NCBI RefSeq assembly: GCF_013376045.1
Contig: NZ_JABMJG010000004.1
Location: 248,001-312,000, forward strand
DNA length: 64,000 bases
Source of the DNA: Variovorax sp. SG517
Lineage (GTDB): Bacteria > Pseudomonadota > Gammaproteobacteria > Burkholderiales > Burkholderiaceae_C
Direction of reading: 5' to 3'
The notes under the pieces were generated by a model. It was not told the origin of the DNA, searched no databases, and saw only the letters and a list, made by a program, of their open reading frames with translations. Below are positions 43,977 through 53,185 of the stretch, one piece after another; the stretch's first letter is position 1; the number at the start of each line of letters is the position of its first letter. Made by a program: the position numbers and the translations under genes.

Positions 43977-45244
43977 CCGAGCACTGTAAATGCCTTGGTG
44001 AAGAAATCGTCGCTGCCGAAGTTGCCGGACTTCAGCGCGACGTGCAGGCCGGCCTCGGGCGCGGCTTCGGAGCGCGCATGGCACCACGGCACACCGGGGT
44101 CGATCTGCGGGCCGATCTGCATCTGCGCGATGCCCAGCGCCTGCACGCAGGCGCCCGAGGTCTCGCCGCCGGCCACCACCAGCCGGTGCACGCCGCGCTC
44201 GACCAGGCCGCGCGCGATGGCGGCGATGGTGCGCTCGACCATCGCACCGGCCTCTTCCACGCCCAGGCGGCCCTGCACCGACTTCACGGCGCCGGCCTCG
44301 GCGGTGGAGTAGACGAGCACCGGGCCCTTGTCGATCAGCGGAGCTGCCCACGCCAGCGCCTCGGCCGCGACATCCACGCCCGCCGCGATGCGCAGCGGAT
44401 CGATGGCCAGTGCCGCGCCGCCGCGCTGGATGAAGTCGAGCACCTGCCGGTTGGTGGCCAGCGAGCAGCTGCCCGAGACCACCGCCGACTTGCCGCCGGC
44501 CCTGGGCAGCGCGCTCGCCTGCGACGAGGGCGCGAGGCCGAAGTTGGCCGGCAGGCCGATGGCCACGCCCGAGCCTGCGGTGACCAGCGGCATCTTCGCG
44601 AGCGCCGGGCCCATGCGCAGCAGGTCGTCGTTCGAGACCGCGTCGACGATGGCGATGGAAACGCCCTCGGCCTTGAGCTGCACGATGCGCTCCTCGATGG
44701 CGGCGGCGCCGCGCGCCACCACCGCGTAGTCGACGAGCCCCACCTTGCGCGTGCACTGCGCCTGCAGCACGCGCACGAGGTTCGGGTCGGTCATCGGCGT
44801 GAGCGGGTGGTTCTGCATGCCGCTCTCGTTGAGCAGCACGTCGCCCGCGAACAGGTAGCCCTTGAACACGGTGCGCTTGTTGTCGGGGAAGGCGGGCGTG
44901 GCTATGGTGAAGTCGCATCCCATCGCGTCCATCAGCGCCTCGGTCACGGGGCCGATGTTGCCTTGGGGCGTGCTGTCGAAGGTGGAGCAGTACTTGAAAT
45001 AGATCTGCTTCGCGCCTTGCGCCTGCAGCCAGCGCAATGCTTCGAGCGACTGCGCGATGGCCTCGGCCGGCGCGATAGTGCGCGACTTGAGCGCGACCAC
45101 CACGGCATCCACATCTGCATCCAGCGGACCTTCGGGCACGCCGATGGCCTGCACCACGCGCATCCCGGCACGCACGAGGTTGTTGGCGAGGTCGGTGGCG
45201 CCGGTGAAATCGTCGGCGATGCAGCCGAGCACGAGCTTTGCCAT
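43973..45244 (-). CDS. otnK: 3-oxo-tetronate kinase (DUF1537)
   Basis: This 423-residue kinase matches the DUF1537 family, shown to phosphorylate four-carbon sugar acids. LGCIADDFTGATDLANNL at the N-terminus binds substrate; VVAGGETSGACVQALG and PGVPWCHA mark the C-terminal nucleotide domain. It phosphorylates 3-oxo-tetronate at C4. Its start lies 3 nt from the denD stop, and its stop overlaps the otnC start. Confidence 0.95.
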   Translation of the reverse strand: MAKLVLGCIADDFTGATDLANNLVRAGMRVVQAIGVPEGPLDADVDAVVVALKSRTIAPAEAIAQSLEALRWLQAQGAKQIYFKYCSTFDSTPQGNIGPVTEALMDAMGCDFTIATPAFPDNKRTVFKGYLFAGDVLLNESGMQNHPLTPMTDPNLVRVLQAQCTRKVGLVDYAVVARGAAAIEERIVQLKAEGVSIAIVDAVSNDDLLRMGPALAKMPLVTAGSGVAIGLPANFGLAPSSQASALPRAGGKSAVVSGSCSLATNRQVLDFIQRGGAALAIDPLRIAAGVDVAAEALAWAAPLIDKGPVLVYSTAEAGAVKSVQGRLGVEEAGAMVERTIAAIARGLVERGVHRLVVAGGETSGACVQALGIAQMQIGPQIDPGVPWCHARSEAAPEAGLHVALKSGNFGSDDFFTKAFTVLG

Positions 45245-45247
45245 GGG

Positions 45248-46261
45248 TCAGTCCTTTACCGGCAGCTTCACGGCCTGCGCGTTCTCGCGCACGTAGTCGC
45301 GCAGGATCGCGTCGAAGCTGGCGTCGGCCTTCAGGCCCAGCGCCTCGGCGCGCGCGGCGTGGATGCGGCTGGGCCAGCTGGTGACGATCTTCGCGATGGC
45401 GGCGTCGGGCTCCCAGTCGATCAGGCCGGTGGCGTCCTTGCCTGCGATGCGTTCGAGCGCCTGCGCCATCTCGCGCACGGTGGTGGTCAGCGCGGGCAGG
45501 TTGACCGCCGTGCGCGCGCCCCACTCGGCGGCGCTGGCGGTGGCCGCGCGCACGATGCCGGCGACGGTGTTGCCGGGCGATGCCAGCGCGACGGGCGTGT
45601 CGGGCGACACGGGGCAGCGTGCGCGTTCGCCGGCCAGCGGCTCGCGCAGCATGCCGCTCAGGAAGCTGGAGGCCGCGCCGTTGGGCCGGCCGGGTCGCAC
45701 CGACACCGTCATCAGCCGCACGTTGCGGCCCTGCACGAAGCCCTTGCGCGTGAAGTCGGCCACCAGCTGTTCGCCGATGAACTTCTGGATGCCGTAGCTG
45801 TTCTGCGGGGTCGGCAGCGTGGTGTCCTCGATGACGGCGGGCAGGCGCTGCTCTGGCGAATCGCCGAACACCGCGACCGAGCTGGAGAACACGAACACCG
45901 GCGCATGGCCCGCGCGGCGCGCGGCTTCGAGCAGGCCGCGCGTGGCGTCTAGGTTGCTGCGCATGCCGAGGTCGAAGTCGGCCTCGCACTCGCCGCTCAC
46001 GGCGGCGGCGAGGTGGAACACGAGCTGCGTGTCGGCCATGGGCAGCGCGCCGTTCGCGAGTTGCTCCAGCAGGTCGCCCTGCACGAACTGCACGCGCGCA
46101 TCGGCCGCCAGGTCGGCGGGCGGCGGCACGCGGTCGGCCAGGGTGATGCGTGAGACGGGCTGCGCGGCAGCGCCGGCCAGCGCGAGGCTGCCGCCCGCGA
46201 GCAGCGTGCGTGCGAGGCGGGCGCCCAGGAAGCCGCAGCCGCCGGTGATGAGGATGTTCAT
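45248..46261 (-). CDS. denD: D-erythronate dehydrogenase (SDR family)
   Basis: This 337-residue extended SDR protein has the NAD motif ITGGCGFLGARLA (residues 5-17) and the active-site YGIQK pattern. With otnK, otnC and otnI it fits DenD, which oxidises D-erythronate to 2-oxo-tetronate. Start at 46261 is the family start; the longer frame overlaps the hydrolase gene. Confidence 0.92.
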   Translation of the reverse strand: MNILITGGCGFLGARLARTLLAGGSLALAGAAAQPVSRITLADRVPPPADLAADARVQFVQGDLLEQLANGALPMADTQLVFHLAAAVSGECEADFDLGMRSNLDATRGLLEAARRAGHAPVFVFSSSVAVFGDSPEQRLPAVIEDTTLPTPQNSYGIQKFIGEQLVADFTRKGFVQGRNVRLMTVSVRPGRPNGAASSFLSGMLREPLAGERARCPVSPDTPVALASPGNTVAGIVRAATASAAEWGARTAVNLPALTTTVREMAQALERIAGKDATGLIDWEPDAAIAKIVTSWPSRIHAARAEALGLKADASFDAILRDYVRENAQAVKLPVKD

Positions 46262-46286
46262 GGTCGTCTTGTCTTTCGTGTTCGTT

Positions 46287-47183
46287 CTAGAGCGCGGGCA
46301 GGAAGCGCAGCAGCGCATCGGCCACCGCTTCGGGCGCCTCGCGCTGCGGGAAGTGGCCCACGCCGTCGAGCAGCTCGCGGCGGTAGGGGCCGCTGAAGAA
46401 GCGTTCCTTGCCGGCCGAGGTGTCGGGATGATTGCAGGAATCGGCCGCGCCATGCAGCACCAGCGTGGGCACCGACAGCACGGGCGCGGGGTTGAGCGCG
46501 GCATCGTCGGCGGCGTAGTGCGGATCGCCCGGCGCATGCCCCCAGCGATGGCGGTACGAATGCACCACCACGCGCGCCCAGTCGTCGCCCTCGAAGGCGG
46601 CGGCGGTGGCCTCGAACTCGGCGGGCTCGTACCAGCCGGCTGGCGCCCATGTGTCCCACATCATCCGCGTGAAGGCGATGCGGTCGTCATGCACGGTGCG
46701 TTCGCCGCGCGGCGTGGCCATGTACCAGTGGTACCAGTAGTTGCGCGCCTGCGCGAGCGGCATCGGCTGGTCGGGTGCGTTGGTGCCGTAGCCGACCGAC
46801 ATCAGCGTGAGCGAACTCGCGACGCCGGGCCGCAGCCCGCAGGCATTGCCCACCGCACGCGCGCCCCAGTCGTGGCCGACGAGCGCGGGCTGCTCCAGGC
46901 CGAGCGCGTCGATGAAGTCGAGCATGTCGCGCCCCAGCGCCGAGAGCTGCCCGCTGCGCGGCGTATCCGCATGCAGGAAGGTCGTCGGCGCGAAGCCGCG
47001 CAGGGCGGGCAGCAGCACGCGCCAGCCGGCCTCGGCCAGCCGCGCGGCCACGCCGTGCCAGCAGCGCGGGCTGTCGGGCCAGCCGTGCACCAGCACCGCG
47101 GTGGCCTTGCCCGCGGGGTTCCATTCCTCGTAGCCGATGCGCAGCAGCGGCGTGTCGACGAACTTGAGCGTGGCGTCGCTCAC
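46287..47183 (-). CDS. Alpha/beta hydrolase (epoxide hydrolase/dehalogenase-like)
   Basis: This 298-residue protein has VLVHGWPDSPRCW (oxyanion hole), nucleophile elbow VGHDWGA with Asp and a C-terminal GVGHFPQREAP His. An Asp nucleophile is typical of epoxide hydrolases and dehalogenases, though some lactonases share it. It overlaps the ltnD stop by ATGA and so is part of the threonate operon. Opening of a sugar-acid lactone or ester before oxidation is possible; this is inference. Confidence 0.87.
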   Translation of the reverse strand: MSDATLKFVDTPLLRIGYEEWNPAGKATAVLVHGWPDSPRCWHGVAARLAEAGWRVLLPALRGFAPTTFLHADTPRSGQLSALGRDMLDFIDALGLEQPALVGHDWGARAVGNACGLRPGVASSLTLMSVGYGTNAPDQPMPLAQARNYWYHWYMATPRGERTVHDDRIAFTRMMWDTWAPAGWYEPAEFEATAAAFEGDDWARVVVHSYRHRWGHAPGDPHYAADDAALNPAPVLSVPTLVLHGAADSCNHPDTSAGKERFFSGPYRRELLDGVGHFPQREAPEAVADALLRFLPAL

Positions 47184-48106
47184 GGCGCTTTCCCCTTCGG
47201 TGCAGGCACCTCGATGCCCGGGAAGATCTTGATGACGGCGCTGTCGTCCTCACGCGCGAATCCGGCGGTGGAGGCTTGCATGAACATCTGGTGCGCCGTG
47301 GACGACAGCGGCAGCGGAAACTTGCTCGCGCGCGCCACGTCGAGCACCAGGCCCAGGTCCTTCACGAAGATGTCCACGGCCGACAGCGGCGTGTAGTCGC
47401 CCGCGAGCACGTGCGCCATGCGGTTCTCGAACATCCAGCTGTTGCCCGCGCTGTGGGTGATGACTTCGTACAGCGCCGCCGGGTCCACGCCCTCGCGCAG
47501 GCCCAGCGCCATGGCCTCGGCCGCCACCGCGATGTGCACGCCGGCCAGCAGCTGGTTGATGATCTTCACCTTGCTGCCGGCGCCCGCCTTGTCGCCCAGG
47601 CGGTAGACCTTGGCGGCCATGGCGTCGAGCACGGCGCCGGCCTTCTCGTAGGCGGCGGGCCTGGCGGCGGTCATCATCGTCATCTGTCCGCTCGCGGCCT
47701 TGGCGGCACCGCCGGAGATGGGCGCGTCGATGTAGAGGATGCCCAGCTTCTCCAGGCGCGCTTCCAGCGCCACCGACCAGTTCGGATCGACGGTGGAGCA
47801 CATCACGAAGACGCTGCCGGGCTTCATCGACGCGGCGCAGCCGGGCGTGGTGCCGTCGCCGAACAGCACCGACTCGGTCTGCGCGGCGTTCACCACCACG
47901 CTGACCACGATGTCGCACCGCGCGCCGAGTTCGGCCAGCGTGGCGCACGCCGTGCCGCCCTCGCGCGCGAAGGCTTCGGCGGCCTCGCGGCGCACGTCGA
48001 ACACATGCGGCGCATGGCCCGCGCGGCGCAACGACTGCGCCATGCCGGCGCCCATGGCGCCCAGGCCCACGAGGCCGACGACGGGGGAGTTGGTGCTGGA
48101 AGTCAT
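47180..48106 (-). CDS. ltnD: L-threonate dehydrogenase (beta-hydroxyacid dehydrogenase family)
   Basis: This 308-residue protein has the N-terminal NAD(P) motif GLVGLGAMGAGMAQSL, the substrate loop DAPISGGAAKAASG and the catalytic Lys region GSKVKIINQLL. In this operon it matches LtnD, which oxidises L-threonate to 2-oxo-tetronate. It is the second gene, 25 nt after the MFS transporter. LtnD and DenD together feed two sugar acids into the same Otn steps. Confidence 0.93.
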   Translation of the reverse strand: MTSSTNSPVVGLVGLGAMGAGMAQSLRRAGHAPHVFDVRREAAEAFAREGGTACATLAELGARCDIVVSVVVNAAQTESVLFGDGTTPGCAASMKPGSVFVMCSTVDPNWSVALEARLEKLGILYIDAPISGGAAKAASGQMTMMTAARPAAYEKAGAVLDAMAAKVYRLGDKAGAGSKVKIINQLLAGVHIAVAAEAMALGLREGVDPAALYEVITHSAGNSWMFENRMAHVLAGDYTPLSAVDIFVKDLGLVLDVARASKFPLPLSSTAHQMFMQASTAGFAREDDSAVIKIFPGIEVPAPKGKAP

Positions 48107-48131
48107 GCAGGTTTCTTTCGATGGTGGTCGG

Positions 48132-49457
48132 TCAGCGATTGACCAATTGCTTGGGCGTGAACCACACGCCGATGGCGCCGAGCACCAGCGCACCGGCCAG
48201 CACGTACATGCCGATCTGCGTGCTGCCCGTGAGGTCCTTCAGGTAGCCGATGAGGTAGGGGCTCACGAAGCCCGCGAGGTTGCCCACCGAGTTGATGGCG
48301 GCAATGCCCGCGGCAGCGGCAGTGCCCGTGAGGAAGGCGGTGGGCAGCGACCAGAAGAGCGGCGCGCAGGTCAGCACGCCCGCTGCGGCGAGCGAGAGAA
48401 ACGCCAGCGACACGGCCGTGTTCTGCGTGTACGAAGCGGCCACGGTGAAGCCCACCGCGCCCATCATGGCCGGCACGATCAGGTGCCAGCGGCGCTCCTG
48501 CCGGCGGTCGGCGCTGCGGCCGAAGAAGTTCATCGCGACGATGGCGCAGAGGAACGGAATGGCGCTGAGCAGCCCGATGTTCAGGTTGCCCTGCACGCCC
48601 GTGGCCTTGACCAGCGTGGGCAGCCAGAAGGTGAGTGCGTATTGGCCCATGACGAAGGCGAAGTAGATGAACGCCATCCACCATATGCGCGCATCGCGAA
48701 ACACGCCAGCCACCGAGTGGGGGCCCTTGGCGCCATGGGCGGCGTCCTTCGCCACCTCGCGCTGCAGCAGCGCCTTTTCCTCGGCGCTCAGCCAGCGCGC
48801 CTGGGCGATGCCGTTGTCGAGGTAGAGGAGCACCGCCACGCCGATGAGCACGGCGGGGATGGCCTCGATCAGGAACATCCACTGCCAGCCGCTCATGGCC
48901 GACACGCCGTGGAAGCTGTCCATGATCCAGCCCGACAGCGGGTTGCCGAAGATGCCCGCCACCGGAATCGCCGACATGAACACCGCGATGATCCGCGCGC
49001 GCCGGTGCGCCGGGTACCAGTGCGTGAGGTACAGGATCACGCCCGGATAGAAGCCCGCCTCGGCCAGCCCGAGCAGGAAGCGCAGGATGTAGAAGCTGGT
49101 GGGCGTCTTCACGAACATGAAGCAGGCCGAGAGCAGCCCCCAGGTGATCATGATCCGCGCGATCCAGACGCGCGCGCCCACGCGGTTGAGCAGCAGGTTG
49201 CTCGGCACCTCGAACAGGAAGTAGCCCAGGAAGAAGATGCCCGCGCCCAGGCCGAACACGGTTTCGCTGAAGCCCAGGTCCTGCCCCATCTGCAGCTTGG
49301 CGAAGCCGACGTTCACGCGGTCGAGGTACGCGATCACGTAGCAGAGCATCAGGAAGGGCACGAGGCGCCAGAACACCTTGGAGTAGGCGCGCTTTTCGAG
49401 CGCGGCATCGGCGGCGGCGGGCGACGCTGCGCCGGCCTGGAGGGTCGAGGAAGTCAT
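48132..49457 (-). CDS. MFS anion:cation symporter (threonate/erythronate uptake)
   Basis: This 441-residue 12-helix transporter is of the ACS family: VIAYLDRVNVGFAKLQM in helix 1, GRRIMIT-like loop at VWIARIMITWG and EAGFYPGVILYLTHWYP. This family takes up hexuronates, tartrate, phthalate or sugar acids. It is the first gene of the threonate operon, so it is the likely importer. Start at 49457 is chosen for the family N-terminus. Confidence 0.92.
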   Translation of the reverse strand: MTSSTLQAGAASPAAADAALEKRAYSKVFWRLVPFLMLCYVIAYLDRVNVGFAKLQMGQDLGFSETVFGLGAGIFFLGYFLFEVPSNLLLNRVGARVWIARIMITWGLLSACFMFVKTPTSFYILRFLLGLAEAGFYPGVILYLTHWYPAHRRARIIAVFMSAIPVAGIFGNPLSGWIMDSFHGVSAMSGWQWMFLIEAIPAVLIGVAVLLYLDNGIAQARWLSAEEKALLQREVAKDAAHGAKGPHSVAGVFRDARIWWMAFIYFAFVMGQYALTFWLPTLVKATGVQGNLNIGLLSAIPFLCAIVAMNFFGRSADRRQERRWHLIVPAMMGAVGFTVAASYTQNTAVSLAFLSLAAAGVLTCAPLFWSLPTAFLTGTAAAAGIAAINSVGNLAGFVSPYLIGYLKDLTGSTQIGMYVLAGALVLGAIGVWFTPKQLVNR

Positions 49458-49475
49458 TGGAAGGCTGTGTCTCGG

Positions 49476-49495
49476 ATGATTTGTCAGGTCATCAT
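49476..49495. promoter_or_regulatory. Candidate GntR operator of the threonate operon
   Basis: ATGAT (49476-49480) and ATCAT (49491-49495) form an inverted repeat with 10 nt between, 19 nt upstream of the MFS start and in an AT-rich patch. Position between regulator and first gene makes it a plausible FadR-type site; the assignment is by position. Confidence 0.45.
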
Positions 49496-49580
49496 ACAAA
49501 TTTGATTTTTGTTGGCGGCCCCGGGTAAACCCGCGGATCAGGCCGCCTTCGGCGCCTTTCTGGTGTCTTTGTGTGTCGGC

Positions 49581-50357
49581 TCAGCCGCCGACGGGCCAGC
49601 CTTCGACCAGCGGACGGGCGAGCTGCTCGCCCTCCTGCTGCCAGAACACCGGATCGGCCTGCTCGATGCGGCGGATCGCGTTGTCCATGTGGCTCTTGGC
49701 CGCCTCGCGCGCACGCAACGCATCGCCGGCCTCGATCGCCTCGACGATGCGCGCATGCTCCTGCGCCACCTCGCGCGCGAAATCCGCGCGGCGCGCCTCG
49801 TTGGCGCGCGTGACGCGGGTAGCGCCGTGCAGGAACTGCCGCAGGTACTGCAGCGTGCCGATCAGGAAGGGATTGCGCGCCGCCTCGGCGATCGCGCGGT
49901 GGAAGAGCACGTCCTCATCGGCGCCGTTGCCGCCGGCTTCCACAGCCGCATGCAGTGCGGCGATGGCGTCGCGGATACGCTGCACGTCCTCGTCCGTCCG
50001 GCGCTCGGCGGCCAGTGCGGCCACCTCGGCTTCGAGCGCACGGCGCAACTCGACCATCTGGATCACCGCCTCGCGCGAGGCCACGTGCGGCATCTCGAAG
50101 CGCAGCGGCTCCACGCCCGCGGCGCGCACGTAGACGCCGCTGCCCTGCCGCGAATCGAGCAGCCCCAGCGACTTCAGCCGCGACACCGCCTCGCGCACCA
50201 CCGTGCGGCTCACGCCGAACTGCTCGGCCAGCGCGGTCTCGGTGGGCAGCCGGTCGCCTTCGGACAGGCGCCCGCTGCGCACCTCGGCCGCAAGCGCATC
50301 GGCCACCTGGTCGGCCAGGCGGACGGCGGGGGCGATGGACTGGAAGCGGGCGGTCAT
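49581..50357 (-). CDS. FadR/GntR-family (FCD) regulator
   Basis: This 258-residue protein has an N-terminal GntR winged helix (LPTETALAEQFGVSRTVVRE, LGLLDSRQGSGVYV) and a C-terminal FCD domain (LFHRAIAEAARNPFL, EHARIVEAIEAGD). It lies 123 nt upstream of the MFS gene on the same strand and is probably the repressor of the threonate operon, lifted by a sugar acid. A GGGCCTGCG/CGCAGGGCCC hairpin at 50374-50399 separates it from aceE. Confidence 0.93.
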   Translation of the reverse strand: MTARFQSIAPAVRLADQVADALAAEVRSGRLSEGDRLPTETALAEQFGVSRTVVREAVSRLKSLGLLDSRQGSGVYVRAAGVEPLRFEMPHVASREAVIQMVELRRALEAEVAALAAERRTDEDVQRIRDAIAALHAAVEAGGNGADEDVLFHRAIAEAARNPFLIGTLQYLRQFLHGATRVTRANEARRADFAREVAQEHARIVEAIEAGDALRAREAAKSHMDNAIRRIEQADPVFWQQEGEQLARPLVEGWPVGG

Positions 50358-50422
50358 GGGTGCGAAAGGGGTGGGGCCTGCGACTCTAACGCAGGGCCCG
50401 CCACTTTCGCGGCGGCTGCAGT

Positions 50423-53080
50423 TCAGCCCAGCGCGTGGCGCGCAGCGTTCGCGATGCTCTTCGCATCGACGCCGAAGAAGCCGCGCAGCGCCGCGCGCGT
50501 ATCGCTGCGTCCGAAGCCGTCGGTGCCCAGGGTGATGTAGCGGCGACCTTCGGGCAGGAAGGCGCGGACGCTCTCGGGCACGGCGCGCACGTAGTCGGTG
50601 GCGGCGACGATCGGCGCCTTGCTGCCCTTGCCGAGCTGCTGCGCGATGAAGGGCGTGCCGGCGTCTTCGCCCGCCAGCGCGCGCTGCTCGTAGGCCAGCC
50701 CGTCGCGCGCGAGCTCGCTCCAGCTCGTCACGCTGAACACCTCGGCCTCGATGCCTTCGTCGGCCAGCAACTGCGCCGCCTTGACGACCTCGGTGAGGAT
50801 CGCGCCCGAGCCCATCAGCGTCACTTTCTTCTTCGCCTTGCCCGAGGCCGGCGCATAGGTGCCGAAGCGGTAGCAGCCGCGCAGGATGTCGGCTTCCGCG
50901 CCGGCCGGCACATCGGGCTGCGCGTAGTTCTCGTTCATGAGCGTGACGTAATAGAACACGTCCTGCTGCTCGACCATCATCTCGCGGATGCCCGCGTCGA
51001 CGATCACCGCCATCTCGCCCGCGAAGGCCGGGTCGTAGGCCTTGCAGTTGGGAATGGTCGCGGCCACGAGGTGGCTGCTGCCGTCCTGGTGCTGCAGGCC
51101 CTCGCCGCCGAGCGTGGTGCGCCCCGACGTGGCGCCCAGCAGGAAGCCCCGCGCGCGCTGGTCGGCCGCGGCCCAGATGGCGTCGCCCACGCGCTGGAAG
51201 CCGAACATCGAGTAGTAGATGTAGAAGGGCAGCATCGCCAGCCCATGCACGCTGTAGCTGGTGGCAGCGGCCGTCCAGCTCGCGATGGCGCCGGCCTCGC
51301 TGATGCCCTCTTCGAGGATCTGCCCGTCGGTGGCCTCGCGGTAGCTCAGCACCGAGCCGATGTCTTCCGGCGCATAGCGCTGGCCCACGCTCGAATAGAT
51401 GCCGACCTGCTTGAACAGATTGGCCATGCCGAAGGTGCGCGCCTCGTCGGCCACGATGGGCACGATGCGCGGGCCCAGGGCCTTGTCCTTCATGAGGTTG
51501 CCCAGCATGCGCACGAAGGCCATGGTGGTGCTCATCTCCTTGCCGGCCGCGACGGTCGCGAACTGCGCGTAGCTCGCGATGTCGGGCTTGGCGACCACCT
51601 CGCAGGCGGTTTCGCGGCGCGGCATGGCACCGCCGAGGGCCTCGCGGTGCTGGCGCAGATAGCGCATCTCGGCGCTGTCCTCGGCGGGGCGGTAGAAGTC
51701 CATCGCAGTGGCCTGCGCGTCGGTCAGCGGCAGGTTGAAGCGGTCGCGGAACTCGATGAGGTCCACGTCGCCCATCTTCTTGTGCGAGTGCGTGGTCATC
51801 TTGCCCTGCGCGGCGCTGCCCATGCCGTAGCCCTTCTTGGTGTGGGCGAGGATCACGGTGGGCTGGCCGCGGTGCGCCGCGGCCGCGGCGTAGGCGGCGT
51901 GGATCTTCACGAGGTCGTGGCCGCCGCGCTTGAGGCGGTCGATCTGCTCGTCGGTCATGCCTTCGGCCAGGCGCGCGAGCTCGGGGTTCTGGCCGAAGAA
52001 GTTGTCGCGGTTGAAGCGGCCGTCCTTGGCCGCGAAGGTCTGCATCTGGCCGTCAACGGTGTTGGAGAACACGCGTGCCAGCGCGCCGCTGACGTCCTGT
52101 GCGAAGAGGCCGTCCCAGTCGCTGCCCCAGATGAGCTTGACGACGTTCCAGCCCGCTCCGGCGAAGAGCTTCTCGAGCTCGTCGATGATGCGGCCGTTGC
52201 CGCGCACCGGGCCGTCCAGGCGCTGCAGGTTGCAGTTGACCACCCACACGAGGTTGTCGAGCTTTTCCCGCGCGGCGAGCGTCAGCGCGCTCATCGACTC
52301 GGGCTCGTCCATCTCGCCGTCGCCGAACACGCCCCACACCTTTCGGCCTTCGCAGTTCAGCAGGTTGCGGTGCGTGAGGTAGCGCATGAAGCGCGCGTGG
52401 TAGATCGAGCTGATGGGGCCGATGCCCATCGAGCCGGTCGGGAACTGCCAGAAGTCCGGCATCAGGTACGGATGCGGGTAGCTGCACAGCCCGCGCGCGC
52501 CGCTGCCTTCGGCGAAGGCCGGCGCGGTGAGTTCCTGGCGGTAGTGATTCAGGTCTTCTTCGCTCAGGCGGCCCTCGAGGTATGCGCGGGCATAGACGCC
52601 AGGCGCGCTGTGCGGCTGGAAGAACACGAGGTCGCCGCGATGGTGCTCGCTGCGCGCATGGAAGAAATGGTTGAAGCCGGTCTCGAACAGGTCGGCCGCG
52701 CTCGCGTAGCTGGCGATGTGGCCGCCGAGTTCGCCGTATGCCTGGTTGGCCTTGGCGACCATCGCGAGCGCGTTCCAGCGCATCAGCGAGGCCAGCTTCT
52801 CCTCGATGGCGAGGTCGCCCGGGAACGGCGGCTGGTCTTCCACCGCGATGGTGTTGACGTACGGCGTGGCGAGTTCGGGCTGCCAGCCGATGCGCTGCTG
52901 CCGCGCGAGACGCGCCAGCTCGACCAGCATCTGCCTTGCGCGCTGCGGCCCCTGCGTCTGTGCCAGCGCGACGAAGGCATCGCGCCATTCGGCGGTCTCG
53001 GCGGGGTCGGGGTCGTGCGAGAGCTGCGTTTCATCCAGCAGCAGGGCGCGCATCTGGTCGGGCGAAATCGGGGCGTTCAT
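50423..53080 (-). CDS. aceE: Pyruvate dehydrogenase E1 component, homodimeric type
   Basis: This 885-residue TPP enzyme has the thiamine motif GDGEMDEPESMSALTLAA near residue 253 and typical AceE blocks (SYPHPYLMPDFWQFPTGSMG, KKGYGMGSAAQGKMTTHSHK). It decarboxylates pyruvate, or a related 2-oxo acid, for acetyl-CoA formation. Neither aceF nor lpd is next to it, so it may be a second AceE or one that shares E2/E3 encoded elsewhere. The divergent Lrp gene is its likely regulator. Confidence 0.94.
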   Translation of the reverse strand: MNAPISPDQMRALLLDETQLSHDPDPAETAEWRDAFVALAQTQGPQRARQMLVELARLARQQRIGWQPELATPYVNTIAVEDQPPFPGDLAIEEKLASLMRWNALAMVAKANQAYGELGGHIASYASAADLFETGFNHFFHARSEHHRGDLVFFQPHSAPGVYARAYLEGRLSEEDLNHYRQELTAPAFAEGSGARGLCSYPHPYLMPDFWQFPTGSMGIGPISSIYHARFMRYLTHRNLLNCEGRKVWGVFGDGEMDEPESMSALTLAAREKLDNLVWVVNCNLQRLDGPVRGNGRIIDELEKLFAGAGWNVVKLIWGSDWDGLFAQDVSGALARVFSNTVDGQMQTFAAKDGRFNRDNFFGQNPELARLAEGMTDEQIDRLKRGGHDLVKIHAAYAAAAAHRGQPTVILAHTKKGYGMGSAAQGKMTTHSHKKMGDVDLIEFRDRFNLPLTDAQATAMDFYRPAEDSAEMRYLRQHREALGGAMPRRETACEVVAKPDIASYAQFATVAAGKEMSTTMAFVRMLGNLMKDKALGPRIVPIVADEARTFGMANLFKQVGIYSSVGQRYAPEDIGSVLSYREATDGQILEEGISEAGAIASWTAAATSYSVHGLAMLPFYIYYSMFGFQRVGDAIWAAADQRARGFLLGATSGRTTLGGEGLQHQDGSSHLVAATIPNCKAYDPAFAGEMAVIVDAGIREMMVEQQDVFYYVTLMNENYAQPDVPAGAEADILRGCYRFGTYAPASGKAKKKVTLMGSGAILTEVVKAAQLLADEGIEAEVFSVTSWSELARDGLAYEQRALAGEDAGTPFIAQQLGKGSKAPIVAATDYVRAVPESVRAFLPEGRRYITLGTDGFGRSDTRAALRGFFGVDAKSIANAARHALG

Positions 53081-53160
53081 GTCGGCACTTTAGGCCGCAA
53101 TGGGGAGAATTAGCTACCGGCGAAGCCAAACCCGCGTTCCCGTCGCAGCATAAAATTCCG

Positions 53161-53170
53161 TTGAATTCAA
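53161..53170. promoter_or_regulatory. Perfect palindrome in the aceE/Lrp divergent promoter
   Basis: TTGAATTCAA is a perfect 10-bp palindrome 15 nt before the Lrp ATG, just after a possible -10 box TAAAAT (53151-53156). A self-regulating Lrp site is plausible. Confidence 0.45.
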
Positions 53171-53185
53171 ATTGAGCGGCATTTC

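Noticed and set aside
50435..53113. An 892-codon plus-strand open frame opposite aceE
   Set aside because: Shadow of aceE in a high-GC genome; no ribosome site or domain.
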